This document shows positions 1 through 12,883 of a stretch of 64,000 nt of DNA, piece by piece. A program made the position numbers and the translations under genes. Location: contig OX344749.2 of the NCBI GenBank assembly GCA_947034885.2, positions 16,197,501 through 16,261,500 of the forward strand, given 5' to 3'. Every line of letters begins with the position of its first letter. Within the stretch, counting starts at the first letter, position 1. The stretch comes from Thuidium tamariscinum (Eukaryota > Streptophyta > Bryopsida > Hypnales > Thuidiaceae). A model generated the notes under the pieces. The model did not search any database. It was given only the letters and a program-made list of their open reading frames with translations, and was not told the origin of the DNA.

Positions 1-1530
1 AAAACAACTGAATAAAAAAGCATCAACAACAAGAATAACGAAGACAATCAAATAATGACAATAATACAACTATCATAAAATGTCAACATTCAAAATTTCA
101 AACATACTCTAATACTAAATTCCTTATTCAAAATTCACAAGCACTTCATTCAACCACAATTCAATTAAAAGACTCAACATGCTTACAAATCGAGGTACAA
201 ATTGCCAAACCCTAAATCTTCTAATTCACCTCCAAATACTACACGTAGTGATGCAAATTGCTTAACATGACATTGTAGTGCAAAATCTTTTTCTACATGC
301 ATCAAGTTGGTTTTCTACTTTCGAAAATGATATCAAAATTACAAGCAAATACAAAACAATAGGTAGTTGGCTCTTCCAAAAGAATATAATAGCTAACAAC
401 TTAGTGAAACACTTAAGGTCCTATGTTTCATCTTTGCCTTACCTTTTGTATTTTGGTTTGCTTTGTCTCCTTCCATAAAGAGCTTAGTATTGTTTGGCTT
501 ATTGCACAATAAGAAAAAATAAAAAATCATAGGTCATAGCATGTTGCATTAAAAATAGCTTTCAAAAATTAAAAACTTCAAATAGTACTTGCAATGAAAT
601 ATTGCTTGTTTAGAGGATCATTGCCATGACATTTGAACTCTCTTTAATGATTACAAAGAAGAACATATTCATCACTCAAATGTACTCTACATTAAGTAGC
701 AACATCAACAATAATTAAAGCAAGAGCAATGATCATGTACTAATAGGGAAGAAAGATGTTAAAAAAGATTTGAATAGTCAAGTAATGTTAAGGAAAGAAT
801 GTGCATCCTTTGAACATTAAATCGTATATTTGTAAAACCTTTGATTAGTATCCTCCCACCAAAATCTTCTCATTGATAAGAAGACTTGAATGCACCATGG
901 ATGGTAACATCAACGGCCACCAAAATCTTTTCATACTTTGCAAGGAGGGGGGGAGGACGCGGTTTGTAAACACCATAGATAGTGACTTAATTCAAATATG
1001 TTGCATAATTTTATAAAATTAAGTTTCAAAGTGGAAAATCTACTTTGAAAATTTTCTTTTATTATTTAAAGCCAATGTATTGACTGTGCCGTATAGGTAC
1101 AATATATGTTGATATGGTAGTCAGGCTTGTATGGTGGTTTTTGCCTAAGTGGTAACTTATTTGGCAAATTTTTGAATAAAAATGACTTGACTAAATCAAG
1201 TAAACACATACAACTCTAGAATCTTCTAATAAGATAGTATGAAAAGATGTGGAAAAATTTTCAAATTTTTTTACCATACATGACTTATTTGTAAAGTCCC
1301 CCCCACTTTGGGTATGACTTTTTTTGAAGTTGAGAAGGCAACTATAGTTGAAGTGTCAAACTTTTTTGCAAGATACTTATATCACACGACTTCAAAAGTG
1401 GGGACCAAACTTTTTTTAGGCACCATTTTGATGGAAAAATAAGTTTCATACCCACTTTTATTTTGATTTTTTTAACTCAACCAGCTTTTTCACAAAACTC
1501 ATGGGTTTAAACCTTGGTTTAAGTACTTTA
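1..1530. other. AT-rich intergenic, no gene seen
   Basis: AT-rich DNA with only short chance ORFs. I see no coding pattern, RNA gene or clear transposon end here. Confidence 0.5.
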
Positions 1531-1534
1531 CGAA

Positions 1535-1717
1535 TAACTCAATAGATTGGAAGATATTAGCATTTGAATTTTAAAAAATCCATTTTTTGACCTTGCAAAA
1601 AAATTGGCAACTTACACTTCATAAAGTTACATTTGTATGAAAAATTTCCAAAATGGTAGTAGTTCTTTAGATTTATGTTTCAAAGTAAATTGGCTACATG
1701 CTTAAAAAATTTCAAAC
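1535..1717. repeat. Dispersed repeat, inverted partner at 21.2-21.4 kb
   Basis: This stretch, which contains 'gaagatattagcatttgaa' and ends near 'ggctacatgc', matches the reverse complement of 21220-21432 with many substitutions and small gaps. Both copies carry the block 'cacatttgtatgaaaa' (variant 'ttacatttgtatgaaaaa' here). It looks like an old dispersed transposon fragment. The family is unknown. Confidence 0.55.
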
Positions 1718-1989
1718 CATCTGGAATGGTGTAAGAAAAATTAGTAAATAGAAAGAAGTAGAAAATGATTGAAACGTTGAAATTGTTAAGAATTTAGTTA
1801 TGGAATTGAAAAACACCAATTCCAGTAGTAGTAATATTTTACTGAACAATCTACATCTAGTGTCTTTTTCTAATTTTTTTTCAAATTATACAACTCCTAA
1901 TAACTTGTATTTCATTAATGAAAATGGAATGATTCAAAGCTTTCTATATACATATATATTTGGAAAACCAATTTCAATTTTTAGTTCTT

Positions 1990-2225
1990 AAAAAAGTGAT
2001 CTTTTTCAAATTTTTTTAATCTACTTGAGTTGCCTACAAATTAAAGAAAACTACATATCATATTATAACTTTTAAATCATGTAGTCAAAACTTATGGAAA
2101 TTCTTGAGCTTTAAAGCTATTCCATCAATGGATGTTGTATGAAAATTTCAAAGGAAAAAACAGGAAAATTTCATTTGTAGTCAACTACCCTAAATTGCTA
2201 TGTTATCTAAAAATGCACTTTGGTA
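1990..2225. repeat. Diverged arm of the TTAA/CCCCTAAA element family
   Basis: The order of words here ('acatatcatattataact', 'tttaaagctattcc', 'catttgtagtcaactacc') parallels 55270-55465 and both arms of the palindromic element at 58204-58942. It is strongly diverged and no intact terminus is visible, so it is probably a decayed copy. Confidence 0.55.
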
Positions 2226-2229
2226 GACA

Positions 2230-3276
2230 ATAAAATCAACATAAAAGTGTTGATTATTGTGTGAACCAAAACATTCTAATATATATTTCATATTGGTTTG
2301 GAAATTGTTTTTTCTTGTATTGAATCATTGTCTACAACAAAAGATGGAAAAGAGACAATGACTTGCAAAGGGACTTGGAAAAAACATGTAGATGATCATA
2401 ATACATGAAAATACTAAAAACATTGCTATACATACTTTTATATGCCATATTTTGGTACAATGACCTTCTCATCAATCTACACATGCCATCTTCTTGTTTG
2501 CTTTCCCTTTTCCAAAGGCACCAATGTTGTTCATGATGCAAGAAGGGACATATTCTTCACACTTCTTTCCAAGTATTGTATAAAGGTAGACATACATGCC
2601 CATATACTAATATAGACAATTTGTTGCATTTGTATATTCTAGATTTAATTGTTTCAATTCATTTTCTATCAAATGAATTAATACCTTTTATATTTGGCCT
2701 AATTCACTCTCAATTCTTTTCAAATGAAGAATAATTTGGTGTTTTCAGTTCTTGGATTTTCATTCATTACACCTTCAAAGAAACTTTGTAAATTAACTTA
2801 GTTTTATCAATCTCTAATATAAACCAACCTAATTTCGTTTGCACCCCATTTTTATCACTCCATATATTTGGCCCTATTTTTGCCCATTCTACCAACCAAA
2901 TTTGTCTAGATATGATCCAAATTTATCTACAAATTTGCCAAAATCAATGCATCAATGTCACTTAGGGTATTGTGACAATAGGTGATTGGTGAATAGTAGG
3001 TACAAGTGAAGGTAATTATGGGTTGTTATTAGCATGTTCATAACCTTAGTCTATGGGTACTATTGTAATTTTAGGGTTGAATACTTCAAAAACTCATAGA
3101 AATTACAATATTTATTGAAAAATTATAATTTCACTTGAGTTTGTGAAACATGCTCACAGCTCTGAGAAATATGTGCTCCTCTTGAAATTGGCCCCAAGAT
3201 AGTCAGATTGCAAATCACGGTGGTAAAAGGCTTGTCTACCTTAGTTGAGCCAGTTCTCCAAATCTCCAGCAAAGAA
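2230..3276. other. AT-rich intergenic, no gene seen
   Basis: AT-rich spacer. No convincing ORF or repeat end was found. Its right edge becomes GC-richer where the small ORF at 3277-3489 begins. Confidence 0.4.
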
Positions 3277-3489
3277 TTAGGGTTTGGCGTAGCCATCATC
3301 CAACGAAACAAAAGTGGTCTGATCCTCGACGCCCGCCGGTCGCAGCAATTCCTGCGACTCGGATAACCATGGAATTCTTTTTTTAGTCTCCCTCACAAAC
3401 TTCATGCTTTTCTCGACGGCGACCTCGGTCTCGTCGCCCACCAGCGAACCAATCACTAACTTTACTCTCCATATCAATTCCAACATCAT
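3277..3489 (-). CDS. Small unknown ORF, head-to-head with pyruvate kinase
   Basis: A 70-aa ORF starting at tandem ATGs (MMLELIW...) and ending ...GYAKP-TAA. I do not recognise the family. It looks coding because it is GC-richer than the spacer and has a mixed charged composition: a hydrophobic start (residues 1-16), an acidic patch (DETEVAVEKS) and a basic segment (RETKKR). No transmembrane segment is obvious. It lies 206 bp from the divergent pyruvate kinase start, so the two could share a promoter. It could also be one exon of a larger gene or an antisense shadow in a 5' UTR. No RNA evidence is available from sequence alone. Confidence 0.35.
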   Translation of the reverse strand: MMLELIWRVKLVIGSLVGDETEVAVEKSMKFVRETKKRIPWLSESQELLRPAGVEDQTTFVSLDDGYAKP

Positions 3490-3695
3490 CCTCAGGTTGA
3501 AGTTTTTTGCAACGCAGAAACTCCTGCATTGTAAGCTCCGCTCCTGTACGTACGGTACAGGAGACCTAGCATTTTCATCAGTACAATAGCTCTTGGCGTG
3601 CGACGGAGTTTCTCATGCGGCTCCCCTGTTTATGAAACTATTTGGAGGCGATCAGTGGAGGCACATTAGGGTAGGAATTGATCGAATTGAGAGCT
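3490..3695. promoter_or_regulatory. Possible bidirectional promoter / 5' leader of pyruvate kinase
   Basis: Short interval between the divergent ATGs at 3489 (minus) and 3696 (plus). It must contain the 5' leader and at least part of the promoter of the pyruvate kinase gene. No clear TATA box is visible. The call rests on position only. Confidence 0.3.
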
Positions 3696-6600
3696 ATGGC
3701 GCACGCACTCGGAGTTTACTCGTCTCGGGGCGTGGAGCTCGTTGGCGCATTTGATCAGGGCGCGAATGGCGGCGGCGGGGCATTGCGATCGAACAATGTG
3801 GGGCCGTCGAAGCTATGGGGAGGAAAAAGAAGAACAGCAACGAGGTCGTTGAAGCTGCTTGGTCGTCGCGGAGCAGCTCCTGTGACGGCGATTGTGAGCA
3901 GCAACGACAGCGCGGTGAATGTGAAGACGACGAAGGTGGAGGAAGTGCAGGAGGAGGCGGCGGCGGAGGTTCCGAGGTGGCCGGCGAGGGGTCGGGGATT
4001 CGAGGTGGACGCGCGCATTGAGGAGGAGTTGAAGGGGGCCGGTGGGTTTCGCAATGTGAGGAGGACGAAGCTGGTGGCTACCATTGGTCCCGCTTGTTGT
4101 AGTTACGAGCAGTTGGAGGTGCTGGCTTCCTCCGGGGTGAACATTGCCAGGGTCAATATGAGCCATGGGACGCACGAATGGCATCGGGAGGTCATCCGGA
4201 ACTGCAGGAAGTTGCAGCGCGAGCAAGGCTATGGCATTGCTGTCATGATGGACACTGAGGGCAGTGAGATTCATATGGGTGACCTCGGCGGGTTGTCGTC
4301 TGCGAAAGCCGAGGTGAGTTCAAACCTCGTCCTTGGAAATCGAAACAAGTTTTGAATCTCTTTCGTTTTTATATGCTGCATTCATCATTATTGACATATG
4401 TGTCAGGTAGTTCGCCAGTATTTTTAGCTGAAAAAAGAAGTTTATTTACTCTTGTCTTGGAGTGTGAAGGATGGGGAAGAGTGGTGTTTTACTATGCGAA
4501 AGTTTAGCGGTGCATTACCTCCTTTCACTCTCCCAGTTAACTACGAAGGTTTTGCTGAAGGTAGTATTTTCACAATTTCTCTGCAATTAGGTCATTAGGA
4601 TACATGTCCGAAACTTCTTCCCCGGTTTTAGAGCACGGTGGACGCACGTAATACTTGCTTCTTTTTTGTAATGCTTGTTGTTTGTCGATGCGTTCTCACT
4701 CAGTTATCCCTTGAGGACCAAGATTTCTTGACTTATATTGATCAATTTGTTCGATCTTATGGGAAGAAAATGATTTCGGTGCGACCAAACTTTAAATCAC
4801 TAGAATCAGTGAAGAACATTGGATGTGTTGGTCAATAACAAATAAAAGTGGGCAACTCACACGACCTCCTGAAACTGCGAAAATCTGCATGAGTCCCGAT
4901 TTGAACTTTTGGACTTGTAGGTTTAAGGGCATTTGAGCAAATATGCTAGTTTTTCCTTCCAGCAATGATGGTGCATGAAGGACATTTGGGATGGTTCTGT
5001 TATTTTCAGACGTGAGGACCGGCGATGAGTTGGTTGTTGATGGAGGAATGGTGAGGTTTGAAGTTTCAGAGAAGGTGGGTCCAGACGTGAAGTGCAAGTG
5101 CATTGATCCTGGAATGCTTCTGCCGTGTGCCAATCTGACTGTGTGGCGTGATGGCCACATGGTGAGAGAGAAGACTGCTGTGCTTCCCACAATTTCTGCT
5201 AAGGTAATCTTATCCCCTTAATTTTTTTTTATTTCACCTTCTCTACTTTTAAATGTTTATCGACCATCGCCAATGTTGATTATTTCATTTTGGGGAGGGC
5301 CTGTTGTTCCCCCCTCCTTTTTTTCAGCATCATAGCGACCAATTTGCACCTTTTCTCTTCTTTTGGTGCTCATAAAATAATTTTTCTACTAGTATTGAAT
5401 GGAAAAAAATGCATGAATGTAACTTAAAAGTGGCTTTTTGCTTTAATGATGGATAAAATTAGAAATACATCGCTTCACCAGTGTATCAGGGATCGTCCAC
5501 TTGGTCTGGTCTTGACAGAACCATTCAATAGATTGTAAGACTCAAGTTTAAATCAATTTTCCACAAGCTTGCGAATGGTTTGCAGGATTGGGTTGACATC
5601 GACTTCGGTATATCTGAGGGCGTGGATTTCATCGCCGTGTCTTTCGTGAAATCCTCTGAGGTCATCAAACATCTCAGGAGTTATGTTGCGGCACGGTCCC
5701 CAGAGAGGTATTATTTGCCGAGATGAGGTGTCTTTTTAGATGAAAACCTAAGAGAATCCATAAAAAGGCTAGCGCAGACGATTCATTGTATGCCTATCTC
5801 TTAACTCCTAAAACTCTTATGACCTCCAGTGCAGTCAAATGAAAACCTTGTAATTGTTGAATTTTGAGACCTAACCTTTGGATCTCATTCTCACTTTTAT
5901 ATATGTGAATTGCTAGATATTTTCATGAATATTGGCCTCTTGGATTCAAAGATTATAACCTTTAAAATAAAACTCAAAGTTTTTTGTGTTGTCTTCTTTG
6001 ACTATATTGGTAGACTTTGCCATTCCATTTTAAATGATGTGTAAGGGCTAGAAATTGCGAAATTATGTTGAAGTGTAGGTAATTGAGTTAAAGATCAAAG
6101 CCCTAAAGTTGAAAAGAACTTCAAGTGTCTAATATTTTTGAAAAAATTATCTAGTAAACAAGGCACTTTAAACTGCAATTAAATTAAATTGAAAATAGGT
6201 ATGCCATGAAATTGACAAATATCAATGGTGACAATGTTTTAGCAAGTGTCCTGTATACAGGAAATTTTTTATTTCATAAAATTATCAAAATTTTGCTAAA
6301 TTATGAATTTCTTATGTTATTTTTGTAAGAGACGATGTAGTTTTCCGGAATCTAAAAATCTTCATATCCGTCATCTCACTAACGCTAATGGAATGAATCA
6401 AAGTCTTATATGCAGACATGGATCTAATCAACCAAAATTTCAGGAAATATTCTTTAGCAACTTTAGAGGTTTTTGTAGCCCAACTTGAGCTTTAAATGAA
6501 AAAACCTCGAACTTTTTATTCATTTAAGAGATGTCCATTAAATTTTAACGCTGTCATACCTTCACAACAAAATTCACCTTAAAATATTAGAAACTTTAAC

Positions 6601-8616
6601 CACAGCAAGCTGCTCTAAATAGCCAGCAATCCACTTTGGGTCTCTTGGAATTTGTGGGAATAAATTTCCTGCAACCAAATTTTTACTGTTCATTCATGAA
6701 TGCAATTGCATAGATTGATTCAAAAGCTGTTCTTTTGGTATTTTAATCCACAATAATTTGCAACCATATGCAGGGCGATTGGTATAATTGCCAAGATTGA
6801 AGATGTGGACTCTCTCAAATGTTTGGATGACATTATCCGTGTTTCGGATGGAGTAATGGTTGCGAGAGGAGATTTGGGTGCTCAGATGCCTTTGGATCTT
6901 GTTCCATCTGTGCAACAAGACGTCGTAGATGCATGTCGCAACCTTAACAAGCCTGTGATTGTTGCATCACAGCTACTGGAGTCAATGATCGAGTATCCTA
7001 CACCCACTCGAGCAGAGGTAAGGACTTCTCTTTCATTTCGGTTGATATTGTCATCGAACATGAAGGCTAAGTGGAGCTCTATGTGTACGTATATATTTCC
7101 TCTCATGTTCAGTCCCTTTTCTTACATGCTTTTATATCTCAAAGTGCCTCTTTCCGCTTTTTCCTTGACAAATCTGGTGTAGTTTTGATTGAATTTTATG
7201 TAATAAAATTGGAGTTGACAAATACATCCTTTTTATTACAAACTCCACCTATATGTAATAAAAAATAAATTAGCAGATCGTTTACTTATCTCTGCCTTTT
7301 CTTTTCGACCTTCCAGCAGCTTCATCTGTGTTCAGGAAATCCTGTCCAATTCAGTCACAGTGCGTCGATCTTGTCAATTGCAGGTGGCAGATGTATCGAA
7401 TGCTGTGAGGCAAAAGGCCGATGCCCTGATGCTGTCTGGGGAGTCAGCAATGGGCCTGCATCCTCAAAAGGCTATTGAGGTCTTACGGGGAGTGAGTCTG
7501 CGCATGGAGCAATGGTGTCGTGAGGAAGGCCATGCTGAGGCAGTTCCGTTACCAGAGATTTCGACATCTGAAACTGGAAGAACGTCCGAACAGATATGTA
7601 ACTCTGCGGCTCAGATTGGTACGCTTTTGATATCTTCATTAAATATCTGTCAAGTTACACTCATTTTGTTTTCAGTTGTGGACAAGGAAAAAAAATCCCT
7701 TGACAACGCATCACTATCCCATGGTTGACTACTTTGGCTTCCTTCAGCACCACAAGGATGCTAAAGTCGTCATCAAAGTTATCAAAGTGGTGCCAAACTT
7801 AGCCAGAAACAAGAACACTGGATTACCGTAAATGAATAACGATGCATTACTCTTCCCAAAAGGTTATTGAGGTCGTAGAAGGAGTAATGCGTCGCTTTTC
7901 ATCTACAGTAATCCAGTGCTTTTTGTTTCTGGCTGAGTTTGGCACCACTTCGATAACATTATTACGAGCTGACTGAGCTCCCTTGGAATCATTGAAAATT
8001 GAATCAAGAAGAATGCAGGCTCCTTTGTGTTCAGCCTTGAGCTTTTGTTATGAAGGTGGACGTAGCTTATGTTAAAATCAAGTATTTCCTTTTATCCAGT
8101 CCTTGATCAACATCTTAACGTGTGCACTCATATTCTTTTTTGGTGGGATGTTGATAAAACTACCATTGGCTGGAGTTTGCCGTTCCCTCAGCTACTTTTG
8201 AAAAATGAGCAATAAGAATACCCTCTTTTGTGCTTGTGTCGCACTGGAGTTTGTTAGGATGCTGACGAGCTCTGTGGTTGTCGTGTACAGCCAACAAGTT
8301 AGGGGCAGATGCCATATTTGTGTATACACGTCGAGGCTACATGGCATCCCTGCTTTCAAGAAACCGCCCTGATTGCCCCATTTTCGCATTCACTGAATCC
8401 AACGATGTCATGCGGCGCATGGACCTGAAATGGGGCGTCACTCCCTTCCAATTCCCGTTCAGAAAAGACTTGGAGAGCAACCTTCTGCAGTCTCTGGCTC
8501 TTTTGAAGGCGCACGGAATGGTGAAACCTGGAAACCTTGTGGTTGCTGTTTCGGACGTCTCCTCATCCTCGCAATCAGGAATACTGCAATCGGTTCAGGT
8601 CCACATTGTATCTTGA
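3696..8616 (+). CDS. PKP1: Plastidial pyruvate kinase (PKp1/alpha type), 7 exons
   Basis: Pyruvate kinase converts phosphoenolpyruvate and ADP to pyruvate and ATP. The plastid isozyme feeds pyruvate to fatty-acid synthesis. Exons: 3696-4313, 4470-4560, 5010-5203, 5586-5707, 6774-7017, 7384-7618, 8291-8616. All introns are GT-AG, the frame is continuous, and the product is 609 aa. Residues 1 to about 100 form a Ser/Arg/Gly/Ala-rich extension resembling a transit peptide. The core follows: [15 protein letters not shown] (122-136), RVNMSHG (152-158), [12 protein letters not shown] (185-196, the plastid PKp1-like form), the active-site signature IIAKIED with Lys349, [35 protein letters not shown], and a C-terminal domain ending SVQVHIVS. 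The ATG at 3696 was chosen because the longer open frame begins with TTG. Length fits the plastid alpha subunit (about 600 aa). In the plastid enzyme family, alpha subunits work with beta subunits, which are not in this window. Confidence 0.95.
7778..7957. repeat. Long hairpin in pyruvate kinase intron 6
   Basis: Two arms of about 76 nt (7778-7852 and 7882-7957) are inverted complements with roughly nine mismatches and one gap. They share 'aagtggtgccaaact' and 'cactggatta'. The 29-nt loop region holds 'caaaaggttattgaggtc' (7857-7874), which differs at one base from exon 6 of the same gene (7465-7482). On the plus strand the transcript would fold into a long stem inside the intron. It may be a young foldback element or an inverted duplication able to produce small RNAs. 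No TIR or TSD family is recognised. Confidence 0.85.
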
Positions 8617-10230
8617 GCTGCTCTGATTGCTTAGAAATTCCAGTCTACAATGTCGGCTCTCTTTGTGCTTGAGGAACTTCCTCCTCCTGAGAAAAGTTTC
8701 GCCTCAGGGCATGAGTTTACGCCAGCATGATCTTCATTAGACATGGTTCATTATTTGAAGAACCTCAAGAGGGGGATTGGTTTGAGCTTGCAATACATGC
8801 AAGCCTCCGAGGATCAATTTGCCAAGCTCGTATGGTGAATAGCAAGATGTTGAACAGGGACAAAGACGTCCACTACAAGTACGAAACTTTCGTGTTCATG
8901 AGTTTCGCAATTGAATGTGTATCGTGGATGTGTTTGTTTTCCTGGTAGAACTGACTTAAGTAGCATGTGTACTAAGCGAATTGCGGCAATGGAAGCCGTC
9001 TGAACAAATTTGAAATGCAGTTACGTTTCTCGTAGATGATCAAATTACTGAAATTCATTTTCCTTTGGAAATAAGACAGGTTTGGAGTGGGCAGGCCACT
9101 TTTGTTGTTTGTGTCCTGCTAGAGATGGTCACCAATTAGTCGCAGCTGGTTTCCCGAAAGAAAAGGAGGGACGGCTCGTCATTTTTAAGCCTCGAGGGAA
9201 ACTTTGCAGAAACAGTCAAATTCTTCAGTATTGAATGGAACTGAGGAACCTGTTCTGCGCAGTTCTCTTCTATGAAAATTTTGACTAACTTAATCCGTTC
9301 AATTGTGTTCATTGTTCCATAAGAGGTGATCAAAATTCCATGTGTCAAAAAATCATGCTGATCAAGACTTCGTGTCATGTAGTAAACCAGGCCATGTTCT
9401 TAAAGGGTTTTGTTCAAGAACTAAGGGCCTGTTCTCTCGGGTTGGAAATCTTTCTGTTTGGTATATTTTGTATCATCTACTTAAAAAAAGTCATTGGAGT
9501 TCAACTATTGTGCACAATCTTTCCTTTTCAAATGAAATTTCAAAGATGAACAAATGTACTTCTAACTAATGTAGAAGAATTCTTGGTCACCCTAGTCCTT
9601 CCAAGGTTGAGTTGTTAGGATATAGCCCCCCAAGACCAAGATAGTCACCAAAATGTTCTAATTATTGGATCAACAGTACATGTATTGTTTGGGAAGCCAC
9701 CCATTAGGTTTTCAACCTTGTCCTTACAAGGTAGCCTCATATTAATGCTTTCCTTTTCACACTACGACAAGCACTCAAACTTGAGGGCTAACTAAACTGA
9801 TGTACTTGCTTGCTTTCTATTTGGTTACCCCATGTGAAGGTCACATTTAGTAAATGATAAGTAATTTTGGAAAAAAAGAACTGCCTGCCACAAGTCATCT
9901 TGTGAATGGTGTGAGTAATGTAGACCCAAGAGAATCTGATGTAGAAATTCAATTTCGACACCCAAGTTCCAAATCAAACCTTCCCGGTAGGGAGACATAG
10001 AAGCGCTTGGTGAGGAACTGCGATAGAAGAAATACCTACAATCATTCCAGCCACAGGCAACCCTACACAACAGTGATCCCCAAAACCCAATCAGGTTTGT
10101 CAAACTGGGCTCCTTGAAACAAGCGAGCTTTCTGTTCTGGTACACGTTGCTGGATTCATTTCCAGATTTTTAAAGTAGTTCTGTACCGAAACTTCCTTTG
10201 GCAATGGATAGAATTGTGGGTAACTGAATG
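8617..10230. other. 3' flank of pyruvate kinase, no further gene seen
   Basis: Holds the presumed 3' UTR and spacer. The short ORFs in this interval have no recognisable content and overlap in several frames. I see no clear repeat end. Confidence 0.4.
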
Positions 10231-10283
10231 TTTCCAGATTGAGTTCGAATGTTGCGTCACTCATGTAGAGTGCACGGAACCGA

Positions 10284-10680
10284 TTGAGGGCCCGAGTGAG
10301 CGAGATGATGCGCATCCTGTTGGTTGATGGAACCCTGCTTACGGCAGCAGATTCAGAAGCAGGGAATCTTCCTCGAAACTCTCTCCAAACTCTCTCCGAA
10401 CTCGGGGCACGCAACATCCAGGATGGTGCCGGAGTCTTTGCCAATGGAACTCTCCATTCCAGGCCAACAACAATACGGAACGCCGCCGGCTTTTCGTGGT
10501 CCAGGAATCTTCGGAAGAGATGGACTTGTTGCGGAGGAATCAGACTTGGCCAGATTGCTTTGAAGTGATTTGAAAAGTCAAGTTCTGGGGCGCTCTTCTT
10601 CTTCGGCTTCTTCTTCTGTGCGAGTGCCAGCAGCCATGGAAGTTAGGCGCGGTGGTACTGTAATGGCAAGGAACGAAAAG
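10284..10680 (+). other. GC-rich ORF-bearing island, unassigned
   Basis: This GC-rich stretch is open in several frames on both strands. On the plus strand, one frame ends at 10563 with ...GPGIFGRDGLVAEE... and another covers 10284-10568. An ATG at 10636 in good context (gcagccATGG) opens MEVRRGGTVMARNEK and runs into a GTGAGC splice-donor-like site at 10681. It could be the remains of a gene or a first exon whose partner exons I cannot identify. I do not recognise any protein family. Confidence 0.25.
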
Positions 10681-10688
10681 GTGAGCTC

Positions 10689-10831
10689 AGGGCCTGTTTA
10701 CACAAAAAAAAAATTGGGTTGGGGTGTAGAGGAATGGAATCTTCTGATTGGACCTTTGGATTGGTACCATAGCTATCTATACTCCATTCTTTTGGGCCCT
10801 AACCTTAAGTTTTTGGGGGTAAACAGGGCCT
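10689..10831. mobile_element. Short MITE with AGGGCCTGTTTAC ends
   Basis: A 143-bp element with inverted ends AGGGCCTGTTTAC (10689) and GTAAACAGGGCCT (ending 10831). The terminal sequence is of the kind common in plant MITEs related to hAT or PIF/Harbinger elements. I could not define a target-site duplication with confidence, so the superfamily is open. It lies just after the GC-rich island. Confidence 0.7.
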
Positions 10832-12881
10832 TAGAAGCTCCCAAATGGAACATTGGTGGTTTATAAACACCTAGAAAAGAATCTAAATCCAAGTGCAAGT
10901 GAACCCAAAGAGGACACGTGGAGGTCTAAAATAGGCAAGTGAGGTTCCAAGAAGTTGTCACTCTTCCAAAAAGTGGCCAATCATTAATATAGAATTCAAA
11001 GCTAGAGTGTGTTGCTTTTGGGTGTTTTTGTGCCCACTTTGGTGTTAGTCTAGTGTTTATAGTAGATGCACCTTTACAATTATTTCAAAAATTCATATTA
11101 TATTCATAGAAGCTATGACCAAAGGTACTACATTTTGATGTGTATCAAAGAAAGAGGAGTAATAGTAAAAAAATTAGAAACAATAAATTAAAGTCATAGT
11201 TAGAAGGCTTTGGAAGTTGTTTCAAATCCATCAACAATCAAATATCAATTTAATACTAATTCATCCAATCAACAAAACATTTGTTTGATTTTAGAGCACT
11301 TTTTCAAGTTTTAAAGAACGGTTTAGAGCCAAAACAATGTTGTTGGATGTAGATGAGTGTGGCACATTCCCTTGGGAATTATAGGTGCAAAATTGTGCTT
11401 GGCAAAGCGGATAAAAGGATGGTTGGACAATTGTTTACACCTCAAATTTATAATACATTTTTTCTTTCCTTACTCAAATAGACTATTTTGCTTGCATCTC
11501 TAGTTAGAAAAGAAATAGGTGCTTGTTGTATTTGTAGTGGCCACTATCCTACCCTCAATCATTCAATGTGCCCCTATCGTCAAAGCCTTCAATATCTTCT
11601 TCATGTTGCGATCCATTTGCTATTGAGACAAATTATAGATTCATAAACTTTCTTGAAGTGTGTTTTAATAAGAGATGCCCTAAGTTTCAAGAGCAAGGAA
11701 AGGGTTCATTGCTATTGTTCTATTGTTGTTGTTATATTCAAGTTACAATTCAATTGTGGATGTTAGAGATTGATTGATAGTTCCACCAAAACATTTACAA
11801 AAATACTAACAAAAAGAATTATCTTTGCATTCACCAACCTCCTATTTGTTGCATATACTTTGCTTAAAACCAAAACAATTTTTATAGAACATTGAAAGCA
11901 ATTGAATGGATTGCTCACAAATACACAAATATGAGATGAAGCACATTGAAAATGATGAAGAATGAGAAAAAAAAAGTAAAGAATGTTGCATGGGTGAAAC
12001 TAGTATAAAAATGATGGAATTATAACAAATTTTAAGCCTCAATATGACTATTTCTTGTAGATTTATTGCAAATTTCAAATATTTTTTTCAAGTCATTTGC
12101 TATAATAAAGTGTGATGAAAATAAATATTACTCTATAATACAAAGAAGTTATAGTTCATATGAAGTGATTTTTTGTGAAATAAACTCTTGAAACTTTGGT
12201 AGTAAGTTATATACTTAATAAATCAAAGCATTGAGATTGTTCTGGTAACATGAAAGTATATTATAGTCTCCTTGAAAAAAATTTGTATGGCTCCTAGACA
12301 TGTTTGTATTTTAAAAAAGTAAAACAATCCATTATGATCATAATTACTAGACAATTTGCACTCATACCATTGTTCAATTTCTTAATTTTTTCCCCACATA
12401 AAGACAAGTGCAAAAAATTGCAAGAGCAATTGAAATGATATTTTTTTCAATAAAGTATCAATGATTTGCTATGAAGTTTTACAGTACTCTTCCCAAAAGA
12501 GTTTGTAGACTACTCCAAAACCAATGCGCAACTATATTCATAATGCTCACCTTACTCTTTTAAAGTAGTTACAATATTTTTTAAGTTGAAGACTTTTAAC
12601 CTTGGAAGGACGCAAGGGACCTCTGCAAAATTTATGATTTCTAAAATCGTGGGAATTATTGTTAATAAAATATTCAAAAAAACTCATTTGAAGTCAAAGA
12701 ACTATAGAAGATCTCTACTTTCCACTTCTAAAACCAAAGATGAATGATTGCAATTCTATTTTACATGCAAGAATTTTATTTTACAAGCAAGAATTCCTTG
12801 TCATCCATCAGACGTCTCTGGTCCGCCGCGGCATTCCAGGGTTAAAAAGTCACTTCCTACAATGATTCTCAGTGACATCAC
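10832..12881. other. AT-rich intergenic, no gene seen
   Basis: About 2 kb of AT-rich spacer with short unrelated ORFs. I see no clear repeat structure or gene. Confidence 0.45.
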
Positions 12882-12883
12882 TA

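Noticed and set aside
3755-4274. Long minus-strand and alternate-frame ORFs over the first pyruvate kinase exon
   Set aside because: They overlap a conserved coding exon in other frames. Their Pro/His/Arg-rich composition is the shadow of a GC-rich coding sequence.
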